From JBBQCW01 sp038319025 (GTDB taxonomy: Bacteria > Actinomycetota > Thermoleophilia > Solirubrobacterales > Solirubrobacteraceae), in assembly GCA_038319025.1 (NCBI GenBank), contig JBBQCW010000004.1, positions 124,001-188,000 of the forward strand: a DNA stretch of 64,000 nt, written 5' to 3'. The translations under genes were made by a program, and so were the position numbers. Under the pieces are notes generated by a model. The model was given only the letters and a program-made list of their open reading frames with translations, searched no databases and was not told where the DNA came from. Below, piece by piece: positions 48,550 through 56,757 of the stretch; the first letter of the stretch is position 1, and every line of letters starts with the position of its first letter.

Positions 48550-48589
48550 CGTGTGTCAGTCTCCGGGGCCCCGATCCGTACTGACTCAC

Positions 48590-49090
48590 ATGCGCGTCAT
48601 CCATGCTCTCATCACGATCGTCTTGATCGCCGCGGTCGCGGCTCCATCGGCGATGGCCGCCGGCTCCAACGCGCCTCCCGGGGCGGCCGGCATCGATCAG
48701 TACCTCGAAACGATCCCCGACGGCAGCGGAAACAAGCCCCCCGGGAGCAACGGCCAGCGGCCGGTGCTGGCCGATCCGACGGTCGCCGCGCGAGCCAAGG
48801 TCGTCCTCGGCACCCACGCCCTTCGTACCTTCAAAAAGGCGGGCACCGCCGGAGCGGCTGTCGCCGCCCTCGCCGCGTCGAGCGCCCCGGCCGTGACCGG
48901 CGACGGCGCGAGCGCCCCCCCGAGCGCCGACGACGGCAATGCCTTCGACGCCGTGGCGAGCGTCGTCACGGGTGACACGGACTCCGGGCTCGGCATCCTG
49001 CTGCCGTTGCTCCTCGTGCTGTCCGTCGTCGTGCTCGTCGGCATCGCCCTGCTGGCCCGCGGGCGGAAGGGCTCCGAGGAGCCTCGGTGA
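48590..49090 (+). CDS. Secreted/membrane protein with signal peptide and C-terminal anchor
   Basis: A 166-aa protein. The N-terminal signal peptide (ALITIVLIAAVAAPSAMAA) is followed by a Pro/Gly/Ala-rich extracytoplasmic region (NAPPGAAGIDQYLETIPDGS). A single C-terminal membrane helix (LGILLPLLLVLSVVVLVGIA) comes next, then the short basic tail RGRKGSEEPR. This layout matches sortase-like or simple C-terminally anchored surface proteins, although no LPXTG motif is present. It overlaps the start of the TPR ligase gene by 4 nt (GTGA), so the two are coupled and probably work together at the membrane. Function unknown. Confidence 0.75.
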   Translation: MRVIHALITIVLIAAVAAPSAMAAGSNAPPGAAGIDQYLETIPDGSGNKPPGSNGQRPVLADPTVAARAKVVLGTHALRTFKKAGTAGAAVAALAASSAPAVTGDGASAPPSADDGNAFDAVASVVTGDTDSGLGILLPLLLVLSVVVLVGIALLARGRKGSEEPR

Positions 49091-51087
49091 GCACCCCGGC
49101 GGTTGAGACGGCGGATCGCACGAGCGGTGGGACCTGGCTGAGGCTGGTCCCGCCTCTAGACCTCCCCGCAATTGCGGCCTGGCTGCTGCCGTTCTCCCTC
49201 GTCGTCGTTCTCGCCTTCGCCGGCGGCGGCTATGACCAGGTCGTCCGGGGTGAGCTCGGCATCGGCGTCTGGTGGCTGGTCGGGGTCGGCACGCTGACCG
49301 GCGCCGTGTCGTTGCGGTTCGGACGAGGCGGCCGGGTGGCCCTAGGGCTGCTGGGGGCGTTCGCGGCCTGGACCACGCTCGCGCTTCTGTGGACCGACAG
49401 CTCGGAGCGGACGGTGGCCGAAGTCGCGCGGATGATCACGTACGTCGGCATCCTCGTCCTTGCGCTCTCGACCCAAGGCCGCTCTGGCGTGCGCCATGCA
49501 GTGAACGGAGCCGGCAGCGCGGTCGCCGTCGTAGCGGCCGCAGCTGTGCTGTCGCGCCTGCACCCGGAGTGGTTCCCGAACGAGGCTCTCTACGACGTCT
49601 TCCCCGCGACCCGCAACCGCCTCGCCTATCCGCTGGGGTACTGGAACCTGCTTGCCGGCCTCGTGGTGATGGGCCTGCCGCTCCTACTGGCGATGGCCGC
49701 GTACGGCCGCACGGTGCTCATGCGATCGGTCTCCCTGGCGGCCGTACCGGTCATCGGCCTCTGCGTCTACTTAGCGGTTTCCCGCGGGGCGCTCATCGCC
49801 CTGGTGCTGAGTTGCCTCGCCTGGCTTCTGCTCGCGTCGAATCGGCTGCCGAAACTGTTGCAACTACTCACGGCCGGCGTCGGGACCGCCGTGTTGTGCA
49901 TCGCCGCCGACGCGCGCGACGCGCTGCAGGAGAACCTCGGAAACGCCGCTCACCTGCGGGAGGGCGATGAGCTGCTGTTGCTCGTCGTACTGGTTTGCGG
50001 CGGCGTGGGACTGGTAGGCGCCGCCCTGGCGCTCGCGGATCGGCACGCCACGCGGCCGCGGTGGATGCAACCGTCCCGCAGACTCGTCGCCGGGCTGTTC
50101 TCCGGAGCGGCCGTGGTCCTAGTGCTGGGGTTCTTCGCCGCCGGCGGCGCGGGTTGGGCCCAAAATCGTTGGAACAACTTCAAGGGCGGGGCCCAGCCGG
50201 CGGTCATCACAGGCGACGACGCGATTGCCCGCCTGCGCTCGATCGACAGCAACGGCCGGTACCAGTATTGGAAGCTCGCCGTGCAATCCGTCGAGTCGAG
50301 CTCGCTGGGCACGGGTCCCGGAACCTTTGAGTACCTGTGGTCTAAGGACGGCAACGCCGCAGCTGGGGGGTTCATACGTGACGCGCACTCGCTGTGGTTT
50401 CAGGCACTGGCCGAGACGGGAATCGTGGGTATGCTGCTCGTGGTTGCCTTCTTCTTGGCCGTCCTGGGCATCGGGTCGGTCCGCGCCCTGCGATCAGAGG
50501 ATCTCGATCACCGAGCCGGGCTGGCGGGTGCCGTCGCCGGACTTGTGGCGTTCGTCTCGTGCGCCTCGATCGAATGGGCGTGGCAGATGACCGTCCTGCC
50601 CGCCGTGGCGCTGGTGCTGGCCGCCGTCGCCGTCTCCGGGACCGCCGATCGTTGGTTGCGGACAGATCGCGACCGCCACAGGCAGCGGCTTCGCCCCTTG
50701 GCCGTCCGCATCGCCGTGGCGGTCGTGTCGGTGGCCGCGGTCGTTGTGGTGGCCCTTCCGATGGCGGGCGCCGCCGACCTGCGAGACAGCCAACGACTGG
50801 CAGCGGCCGGGCAGCTCGACGCGGCGCTGCAGAGCGCGCGCGACGCCTCATCGGCCCAGCCCTACTCGGCGAGCGCCCTGATGCAACAGGCCCTGATTCT
50901 GGAGCGTGGGGGCGATACGAAGTCGGCGCTCACCGCCGTAGACCGGGCGACCACGGCAGAGCCGACGAACTGGCGCACATGGCTCATCCGCTCGGAGATC
51001 GAGGCACGAGCCGGTGAGACCGGCCCGGCGCTGCGATCGTACCGCCGTGCCCGTTCCCTGAATCCCCGATCCCTGATCTTTCGGTGA
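49087..51087 (+). CDS. O-antigen ligase/polymerase family protein with C-terminal TPRs
   Basis: A 666-aa membrane protein. About ten to twelve hydrophobic helices (for example AWLLPFSLVVVLAFAGGGYD near the start) flank a large outer loop with the family signature SSSLGTGPGTFEYLWSKDG (about 402-420) and DAHSLWFQALAETGIVGMLL. The C-terminal about 110 residues carry TPR-like repeats (DAALQSARDASSAQPYSASA; ALTAVDRATTAEPTNWRTWL). It would join or polymerise lipid-linked glycan outside the membrane. The same architecture and motif (GVGAGGYPFDYY) occur in the truncated gene at the left edge of the window. GTG 49087 is coupled to the upstream membrane protein and overlaps the 51084 gene downstream. 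Confidence 0.9.
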   Translation: MSTPAVETADRTSGGTWLRLVPPLDLPAIAAWLLPFSLVVVLAFAGGGYDQVVRGELGIGVWWLVGVGTLTGAVSLRFGRGGRVALGLLGAFAAWTTLALLWTDSSERTVAEVARMITYVGILVLALSTQGRSGVRHAVNGAGSAVAVVAAAAVLSRLHPEWFPNEALYDVFPATRNRLAYPLGYWNLLAGLVVMGLPLLLAMAAYGRTVLMRSVSLAAVPVIGLCVYLAVSRGALIALVLSCLAWLLLASNRLPKLLQLLTAGVGTAVLCIAADARDALQENLGNAAHLREGDELLLLVVLVCGGVGLVGAALALADRHATRPRWMQPSRRLVAGLFSGAAVVLVLGFFAAGGAGWAQNRWNNFKGGAQPAVITGDDAIARLRSIDSNGRYQYWKLAVQSVESSSLGTGPGTFEYLWSKDGNAAAGGFIRDAHSLWFQALAETGIVGMLLVVAFFLAVLGIGSVRALRSEDLDHRAGLAGAVAGLVAFVSCASIEWAWQMTVLPAVALVLAAVAVSGTADRWLRTDRDRHRQRLRPLAVRIAVAVVSVAAVVVVALPMAGAADLRDSQRLAAAGQLDAALQSARDASSAQPYSASALMQQALILERGGDTKSALTAVDRATTAEPTNWRTWLIRSEIEARAGETGPALRSYRRARSLNPRSLIFR

Positions 51088-51326
51088 TGAGCGCCCCGGA
51101 AGACCCGCGCCCGGTGACCGCCGCCGAAGTGGAGGCTTTGGAGCGCCGCCTGGAGCGCTGTCGCCCCGAGATGACCGTGGGCTTTGACTCGCAGCTCGAG
51201 CGCGCGGTGAGCGCCGGTGTCGCACGCTACGGGCCGCAGGCCAGACCGTCGCGGCTGTGCCTGCGGTGCGCAGCGTTTGTGGCCGCTGGCGCCGGGTTCC
51301 TCGCTGTCGCGGCCCTTTCGCTGTAG
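51084..51326 (+). CDS. Small protein with C-terminal membrane helix
   Basis: About 80 aa, not recognised. The first 50 residues are charged and helical (AAEVEALERRLERCRPEMTV). CLRCAAFVAAGAGFLAVAAL forms one C-terminal membrane segment, with a CxxC pair at its start. The start codon overlaps the stop of the TPR ligase gene (GTG 51084 or ATG 51087), so it is translationally coupled and likely a small partner of that protein. No homologue is apparent to me. Confidence 0.6.
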   Translation: MMSAPEDPRPVTAAEVEALERRLERCRPEMTVGFDSQLERAVSAGVARYGPQARPSRLCLRCAAFVAAGAGFLAVAALSL

Positions 51327-51613
51327 CGAGTCGGTGCGGCAGCGTCGCAGTCGGCGGGGGCGCAACGTCAGCCTCCATGGCGCACACGGTGACGCGCTAT
51401 CGAAGACGGCCACTATCATCGGGGCGTGTGCCGTTGCCCCGTAGCCGAAACCCGAGCGTCCCCGCAGGCCGGGGTCGCTTGATCGAGCCGCAGAGTCGCA
51501 CGGGTGAACGGACGGCGTCGACACAACGGGCTCGGCTTCGACGCTCCCTTGGGTTCTGTGGCGACGGGGTCCGGGTTCGACCTGCTCCTGTGGCTCACAA
51601 CCAGTCTCGATAA
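51327..51613. other. 287-bp intergenic stretch at the edge of a lower-GC segment
   Basis: No supported gene. A weak CAGTCT box (51602-51607) lies 6 nt before GTG 51614. Base composition starts to fall here and stays lower until about 54.3 kb. Confidence 0.5.
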
Positions 51614-52918
51614 GTGCGGCCGATCGCCCGATTGGTGCATGTCGGCCGTCGTCTGACTGCTTTTGCCTCTGCCCAGACGCTCGTTCAATTGCTGCAGATT
51701 GCCACGGGTTTCGCGCTAGTCCGGTGGCTCTCTCTCGATGAGTTCGCCCAATATACGCTTACCCTCGGCGTGGCGACCACGCTCTCGCAATTGGTGGATA
51801 TCGGGTGCGCCAGTGCCGTGATGCCGCTCGTTGGCAAGCACGCTGGTGACCCCCGACTGTTTGGCGTCTACGTGCGTTCGGCGCTTTATCTCCGCAAGCA
51901 CGTTTTGGTCGTGTTGCTGGTGCCAGGATCGCTGCTCTTCCTCGTCCTGAGCGCCGGGCATGGTTGGTCGGTGCCACTTCGCTTGAGCTTGTTGGCCACA
52001 GTCTTGGTGGCAGTCGTAGCGCGAGCATCGAGCGATCTCTACGCCCTGCCGATGCTCATGAACAACCGGTTTCGTGACTATTACGGCGTCCAGTTTGTCA
52101 CCAACGCCATCAGGCTTGGATCGGCCGCGCTGTTGCGATTCCTCGGCATCCTGTCGGGTGTCAGCGCCTCGGCCCTGAACGCGCTCGCGATGGTTGGCGT
52201 TGGGTGGGGGTACAAGCGTTTGGCCCAGACACATCTCGATCCCTCAGCGGTCCGTGACGCCGCCAGCACAAGGAAGATCGTTAATGTCGCAAAGCCTCTC
52301 ATACCCGGAATCATCTTCGCTGCCGGCCAGGGTCAGTTGACAGTGTTCCTAGCGTCGATTTTTGGATCAACGACGGAGATAGCGCAGCTGGGAGCGCTTG
52401 GACGTCTCGGGACGCTTTTCACCGTTCTGGGCGGCTTAACAATCGTGTTGATCTCCCCGCGGTTCCCTCAGCTGGACCGAGCCAGACTACCTTCGGAAAT
52501 TCGTGGCGCGATCGGTCTGTCGTGCGCGGCTGGGTTGGGCCTGAGTGCAGTTGCTTTCGTGGAACCTTCGTGGTTCTTGGTCGTGCTCGGGCCGTCGTAT
52601 GCTGAGCTCACATCGGAGGTCGGCTGGTTCATCGCCGGGGCCTCAGTTACTTTCATCGGGACGGTTGCGTACTCCATCAACGTGGCTCGGCGGTTTATCT
52701 GGTTGAGGGGCACGCTCGGCGCTATAGCGATCATCTTGGCGACTCAGCTCGTCTGCTTGGCGACGCTAGATCTTGGAAATGTTCTCGATCTGCAGTACTT
52801 CGCATTGGCTACGGCTGTCGCCGCCTTGCTCCCGCAAGCCGTGATGATGCGTATAGGACTTCAACGCGGGCCACGGACACTTGAAGGGGAGGGACCGACG
52901 AGCCTGGTTGTCCCGTGA
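51614..52918 (+). CDS. Polysaccharide flippase (Wzx/MATE-like)
   Basis: A 434-aa protein with twelve or so hydrophobic helices and an N-terminus (TLVQLLQIATGFALVRWLSL) typical of RfbX/Wzx flippases, which move undecaprenyl-linked repeat units to the outer face. Charged loops include LVGKHAGDPRLFGVYVR. This is the second flippase of the locus; the other, at 23097, carries a sulfotransferase. Its DNA is visibly richer in A/T at wobble positions than flanking genes, consistent with later acquisition. GTG 51614 is chosen by a weak leaderless signal; the hydrophobic core fits. Confidence 0.87.
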   Translation: MRPIARLVHVGRRLTAFASAQTLVQLLQIATGFALVRWLSLDEFAQYTLTLGVATTLSQLVDIGCASAVMPLVGKHAGDPRLFGVYVRSALYLRKHVLVVLLVPGSLLFLVLSAGHGWSVPLRLSLLATVLVAVVARASSDLYALPMLMNNRFRDYYGVQFVTNAIRLGSAALLRFLGILSGVSASALNALAMVGVGWGYKRLAQTHLDPSAVRDAASTRKIVNVAKPLIPGIIFAAGQGQLTVFLASIFGSTTEIAQLGALGRLGTLFTVLGGLTIVLISPRFPQLDRARLPSEIRGAIGLSCAAGLGLSAVAFVEPSWFLVVLGPSYAELTSEVGWFIAGASVTFIGTVAYSINVARRFIWLRGTLGAIAIILATQLVCLATLDLGNVLDLQYFALATAVAALLPQAVMMRIGLQRGPRTLEGEGPTSLVVP

Positions 52919-52955
52919 TCGGAGTTGTGAACCGCCCAGGCTTAGGGATCATGGA

Positions 52956-52961
52956 TAGGCT
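52956..52961 (+). promoter_or_regulatory. Putative -10 box for the 52968 GT gene
   Basis: TAGGCT is followed by 6 nt and GTG 52968, the same leaderless spacing as elsewhere in the window. Confidence 0.5.
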
Positions 52962-52967
52962 GGCTGG

Positions 52968-54275
52968 GTGAGCGGCCGCTACCGAGCAGATGATGGGCCG
53001 ACATCGGAGCGTCCGCTTCGCATCGCGTGGCTTGGTCCAGAACCGGGGGACGTTGGGGGCGTTCGGGCCATGGCGGGGCAGGTGGTGCTGGGTCTCGCTG
53101 AGCTGGGCGCCGCGATTGAATTGTTCCTCGAAGGTCCGGCCCCTGACGGTCCGGGGTTGTTCGCAGACTTGCCCGACGTGACGGCCCATTTCGTAGATTC
53201 GGGTTGGCGCTTTGACCGGTGGTACAGCTCGAATAACTTCACAAAGCTGGTGACTGGGACAGGGGCTCGCGTATTGGCACAGCGTCGTCTGGTGGATTCG
53301 GTGGTTTCGCGGCACGAGCAGCAGCCTTTCGACGTGCTTTACCGCTTTTCGCAGATTGAGCTGTTCCGTCTGCGGAGCGTTCAGCGCCGGCTGCCACCTA
53401 TCGTCGTGCATCCTGAGGTTCACGCCGAAGCGGAGAGGTTTCACCACTGGCGCGAGCGACATCTCTCAAGGGGATCCGAGCGGCCCGCACAGTTTCTCGC
53501 TACCCACGCATACTTGGACTACCGCTCACGCGTCCAGCGCCGGGACGTCCAGCTGGCTGAGCTAGTCATTGCCCCGAGTCGTCGGTTTGCGACTTACATG
53601 CACGATGACTACGGCGTCTCTCGTGATCGCCTGCGGGTGCTTCCCAACACCATCGATCTGGATCGATTTTCGCCCAGCCCTGACCCTCCCGATCCCCGGC
53701 CCGTGCGACTGCTCTTCGTATCTCGGATGTCGGTGCGGAAGGGCGTGGAACTGGTGGTTCATCTGTCACATCGGCTAGACGATCTCGCCGGCGCGGTGCA
53801 AATCGACTGCATCGGCGGTGTGAGCTTGTTCTCAGACTATTCAACCGTCCTCAATCACCTCAACCCGAGAACGGCGCGGCACGTCGGCCACGTGTCTGCC
53901 CATGACGCACCTGGCCTCTATCGAAACGCTCACTGTGTCCTTCAGCCATCCTGGTACGAGCCTTTTGCGCTAACCGTTGCCGAAGGCTTGGCATGCGGGT
54001 TGCCGGCCATCGTTTCAGACGAAGTCGGGGCCGGTGAGGACATTGATGACCGTGTTTGCCGGGTCCACGCGGCTGGGGACCTCGATGCGTTGGAACGCGA
54101 TGTGCGGCAGGTCGTCCAAGAACTGCAGGAGGGCCGCGGCCGACTCTTGGCGGCAGTCGCCCGAGAAGAGGCGGTCGCCCGGTTCGGTCGGGCGACGTTC
54201 GCTCGGGGTTTCGAGATGATTGGCAGAGAACTCACGGCCCCAAGGTGCGGTCATGCACCTGACGACGCTTCGTGA
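52968..54275 (+). CDS. GT4-family glycosyltransferase
   Basis: A 435-aa GT-B enzyme. RIAWLGPEPGDVGGVRAMAG opens the N-terminal domain. VIAPSRRFATYMHDDYGV and RVLPNTIDLDRFSP are the interdomain hinge, and VRLLFVSRMSVRKGVELVVH starts the donor domain. LQPSWYEPFALTVAEGLACG is the EX7E donor site. GTG 52968 is set by TAGGCT at leaderless spacing. Like the flippase before it, the gene has lower GC than most of the locus, so the two may have arrived together. The intergenic gap after it (54276-54325) separates it from a convergent FkbM gene. Confidence 0.9.
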   Translation: MSGRYRADDGPTSERPLRIAWLGPEPGDVGGVRAMAGQVVLGLAELGAAIELFLEGPAPDGPGLFADLPDVTAHFVDSGWRFDRWYSSNNFTKLVTGTGARVLAQRRLVDSVVSRHEQQPFDVLYRFSQIELFRLRSVQRRLPPIVVHPEVHAEAERFHHWRERHLSRGSERPAQFLATHAYLDYRSRVQRRDVQLAELVIAPSRRFATYMHDDYGVSRDRLRVLPNTIDLDRFSPSPDPPDPRPVRLLFVSRMSVRKGVELVVHLSHRLDDLAGAVQIDCIGGVSLFSDYSTVLNHLNPRTARHVGHVSAHDAPGLYRNAHCVLQPSWYEPFALTVAEGLACGLPAIVSDEVGAGEDIDDRVCRVHAAGDLDALERDVRQVVQELQEGRGRLLAAVAREEAVARFGRATFARGFEMIGRELTAPRCGHAPDDAS

Positions 54276-54325
54276 AACCCAGTTGAGACTCTAAGTCCGG
54301 TCTGATGGCGCACGTGCCGGAGAGG

Positions 54326-55243
54326 TCAGCCGCGGTGGCGGAACATCAGGTTGCAGTATTCGAAGCCCGGATCCATCGGACCGGACAACGTCGGCTCGGG
54401 CAGGCGGGGTGTGGGGGAGGTCGTGGCCACGACCTCGTTCCCCCGGACGATCACCGGAACGTATCCGCGGTCGATGAGCCAATCGACCATAGGAGCCGCG
54501 TCCACGGAGGACGAGGCCTCGGCGATGACGTGCTGCGGCGGCGCGTGTTCGAACAGGGCGCTGCCTCCGGACAGGACTGCGGCCTCGGCCCCCTCGACAT
54601 CGATCTTCATGAGCCGGACCGGACGTTCCCGCAGGCTCGCCACGTCGTCGAGTCGCGCGATGCGGATGCGCTTTTCGGTGGCGCCGCCCAGCCATTCGGG
54701 CCGGTCGGTCGAGCTGAGCAGGCCGATCGCATCGTTGACGTAGAGCGTGCCCGACCCCTTTTGGGTGCCTAGTGCCACCGGATGCACCACGACCCGATCC
54801 TCCCAGCCGTTGCGCCGGATGGAGTCCTTCAGGCTCGTGATGAGGTCCACGTTGGGCTCGAAGGCATGGACCGCTCCCCCTGGGCCGATCAGGGCAGCGA
54901 AGCGCAGGCTGTGGACGCCTACATTGGCTCCCACATCGACCGCGACATCCCCGGGACGAAGGACCGCCCGGGCGAACGACACCACGTCGGTCTCATAGGC
55001 TCCGCCGAGCCACAGGCGCCGGAACCCTGGATCGTCGAGTGGCACCCGGACCTGCGCCCCGTCCCCGAGGGTTGCGAAGCCGTGGGCGCCGGGGCCTAGG
55101 GCGTCGACGACGGCCGCTCCGGTGTGGTAGGCAGCCATGTTGTACGGCCGGTCGAGCATCGGCACTTGGCTCATCAGCCGGGTGACCACCACTGCGGCCC
55201 GGACCGGCGTCGGCAGGCGACGGGCTTTCGCGGAGGGCGCCAT
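54326..55243 (-). CDS. FkbM-family methyltransferase
   Basis: A 305-aa FkbM methyltransferase. DVAVDVGANVGVHSLRFAAL is motif I (about 95-114), VHAFEPNVDLITSLKDSI motif II and VRLMKIDVEGAEAAVLSGGS the FkbM signature, followed by HVIAEASSSVDAAPMVDWLI. The N-terminal 70 residues are specific to this protein. It starts 14 bp downstream of the ECF sigma factor stop on the same strand, so the two are likely co-transcribed. This is an unusual pairing that may link glycan methylation to a stress response. Confidence 0.87.
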   Translation of the reverse strand: MAPSAKARRLPTPVRAAVVVTRLMSQVPMLDRPYNMAAYHTGAAVVDALGPGAHGFATLGDGAQVRVPLDDPGFRRLWLGGAYETDVVSFARAVLRPGDVAVDVGANVGVHSLRFAALIGPGGAVHAFEPNVDLITSLKDSIRRNGWEDRVVVHPVALGTQKGSGTLYVNDAIGLLSSTDRPEWLGGATEKRIRIARLDDVASLRERPVRLMKIDVEGAEAAVLSGGSALFEHAPPQHVIAEASSSVDAAPMVDWLIDRGYVPVIVRGNEVVATTSPTPRLPEPTLSGPMDPGFEYCNLMFRHRG

Positions 55244-55257
55244 CGGTCGGCCGCAGT

Positions 55258-55749
55258 CTACGGTGCTTCGTCGCGTTCTGGTTCGAGCACGCGCCGGAGC
55301 TCCCGGAGGCTGCGGGAGAGGATCTGCTGGACGTTGCTCAGTGACAAGCCGGTCAGCTCGGCGATCTGCGACCCGGTCATATCGGCGCCGAACCGCAGGG
55401 CGAGCAGCTCCCGGTCTCGATGGGCGAGGTGCGCGAGGCCCGCCGCCAGCTCGGCGTCGAGGCCGAGCCGTGGCGGCGTGGGCGACGCGGCGACATGGTC
55501 GGCATGGTCGAGGGAGAGCTGTCTGCCTGTCCGGTCAGCACGCACGTTGTCGATGAGGAGGTTCCGGGCGATGGCGAGCAGCCACGTCGCCGTGGAACCG
55601 CGGGCCGGGTCGTAGCGCTCCCACGCCCGCAGCGCCCGCTCGAACGTGAGTTGCGTGAGGTCCTCGGCGGCTTCGTACGACGGAAGCCGGTAGGCGAAGA
55701 ACCCGAAGACCTGCGAGGCGTGACGTTCGTACACGGCGGTAAAGTCCAT
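55258..55749 (-). CDS. ECF-type RNA polymerase sigma factor
   Basis: A 163-aa ECF sigma factor of typical length. Region 2 has FFAYRLPSYEAAEDLTQLTF and WLLAIARNLLIDNVRADR (about 25-75). Region 4 has HLAHRDRELLALRFGADMTG and the helix-turn-helix IAELTGLSLSNVQQILSRSL (about 130-149). It would recruit RNA polymerase to a small set of promoters, perhaps in this cluster. No anti-sigma gene is encoded next to it; an FkbM methyltransferase gene follows instead. ATG 55749 is chosen from homology, and a longer open frame upstream is antisense to the GT2 gene. Confidence 0.93.
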   Translation of the reverse strand: MDFTAVYERHASQVFGFFAYRLPSYEAAEDLTQLTFERALRAWERYDPARGSTATWLLAIARNLLIDNVRADRTGRQLSLDHADHVAASPTPPRLGLDAELAAGLAHLAHRDRELLALRFGADMTGSQIAELTGLSLSNVQQILSRSLRELRRVLEPERDEAP

Positions 55750-55827
55750 GCCTGCGCGGAAGTATCCACGTTCCTGCTTCTCGCATGCCTCTGCGCCGGG
55801 CCACTCGGCCCTCCCATCGCCCGCACC

Positions 55828-56721
55828 ATGGATCCCGCCGCCACCGTCGTCATCGCCTCCAAGGACCGCCCCCGCCGCCTCCGCCGGTGCTTGGGCGCGC
55901 TGGCCGGTCAGCGGACCCGGTGGCCCTTCGACGTGGTCGTGGTGGACGACGGAAGCACCCCAACGCTGAGCGAGGAACCCGGGATAGCGGCCCTTGCGGA
56001 AAGAGTGGACGCCACTTGGGCCAATTTTCGTGTCGTCCGCGGTGCGGGCGCAGGCCCGGCGCGCGCCCGGAACCTTGGCATCGCCCAAGCGCGCGGGGCG
56101 GTCGTGCTGTTCACTGACGACGACACGATCCCGTCGGCCGATTGGGTGGACGCTGCAATCAGCTGGCTAGTGGCCCACCCGACGGCGGTCGGTGTCGAGG
56201 GTCCTACATGCACCGCGCCGTACGACCCCCTGTACGAGCACAGTGTCGACGCTCCCGGCGGAGGAGGCCTGACCTGCAACATCGCCTACCGGCGGGATCT
56301 GCTGGTGCGTCTTGGTGGCTTCTACGAGCTGTTCCCGTACGCGCACGGAGAGGATCTCGATCTTGCGTATCGCGCTCTCGAAGTTGGAGCGATCGGGTTT
56401 GCTCAGGCGATGGCGGTCGAGCATCCCGCGGCGACGGTGTCCCTCAAGACGCTGATCCGAGAAGGTCGCTACGCGGCCACGCAGCTCGAGGTGGCGCGCC
56501 GGCACCCGCAACGCTATGCGGGTGGCTGGTCCTCATCCCTCGAGCTACAGCTCCTGGTGGGCCCGGCGCGCCGGGGACTCACGTACGTGCGCAGCCGCCG
56601 GCTTTCTGCGGCCGCTCTAGCTCGCCTCGTGCTCGTGGTCTCCGGGCAAACGGTCCTCGGTGCTTGGGCGCTCCTACGCGCCCGAACCGAGGCTGGTGCC
56701 CGGGGGCGCTCCCCGGGCTGA
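55828..56721 (+). CDS. GT2-family glycosyltransferase
   Basis: A 297-aa GT-A enzyme. TVVIASKDRPRRLRRCLGAL is the start, FDVVVVDDGSTPTLSEEPG the nucleotide-binding strand, and AVVLFTDDDTIPSADWVDAA carries the DXD metal motif (about 95-99). GLTCNIAYRRDLLVRLGGFY and PYAHGEDLDLAYRALEVGA are the acceptor/base region. An Arg-rich helical C-terminus may sit on the membrane. ATG 55828 is chosen because the conserved core begins at once; the divergent sigma gene starts 78 bp away. Confidence 0.9.
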   Translation: MDPAATVVIASKDRPRRLRRCLGALAGQRTRWPFDVVVVDDGSTPTLSEEPGIAALAERVDATWANFRVVRGAGAGPARARNLGIAQARGAVVLFTDDDTIPSADWVDAAISWLVAHPTAVGVEGPTCTAPYDPLYEHSVDAPGGGGLTCNIAYRRDLLVRLGGFYELFPYAHGEDLDLAYRALEVGAIGFAQAMAVEHPAATVSLKTLIREGRYAATQLEVARRHPQRYAGGWSSSLELQLLVGPARRGLTYVRSRRLSAAALARLVLVVSGQTVLGAWALLRARTEAGARGRSPG

Positions 56722-56744
56722 CGGCGCCTCGCTTGACTACAGTC

Positions 56745-56750
56745 TAATTT
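56745..56750 (+). promoter_or_regulatory. Putative -10 box for the 56758 FkbM gene
   Basis: TAATTT is followed by 7 nt and GTG 56758, fitting a leaderless transcript. An overlapping TACAGT (56738-56743) is an alternative. Confidence 0.45.
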
Positions 56751-56757
56751 TCCGGCG

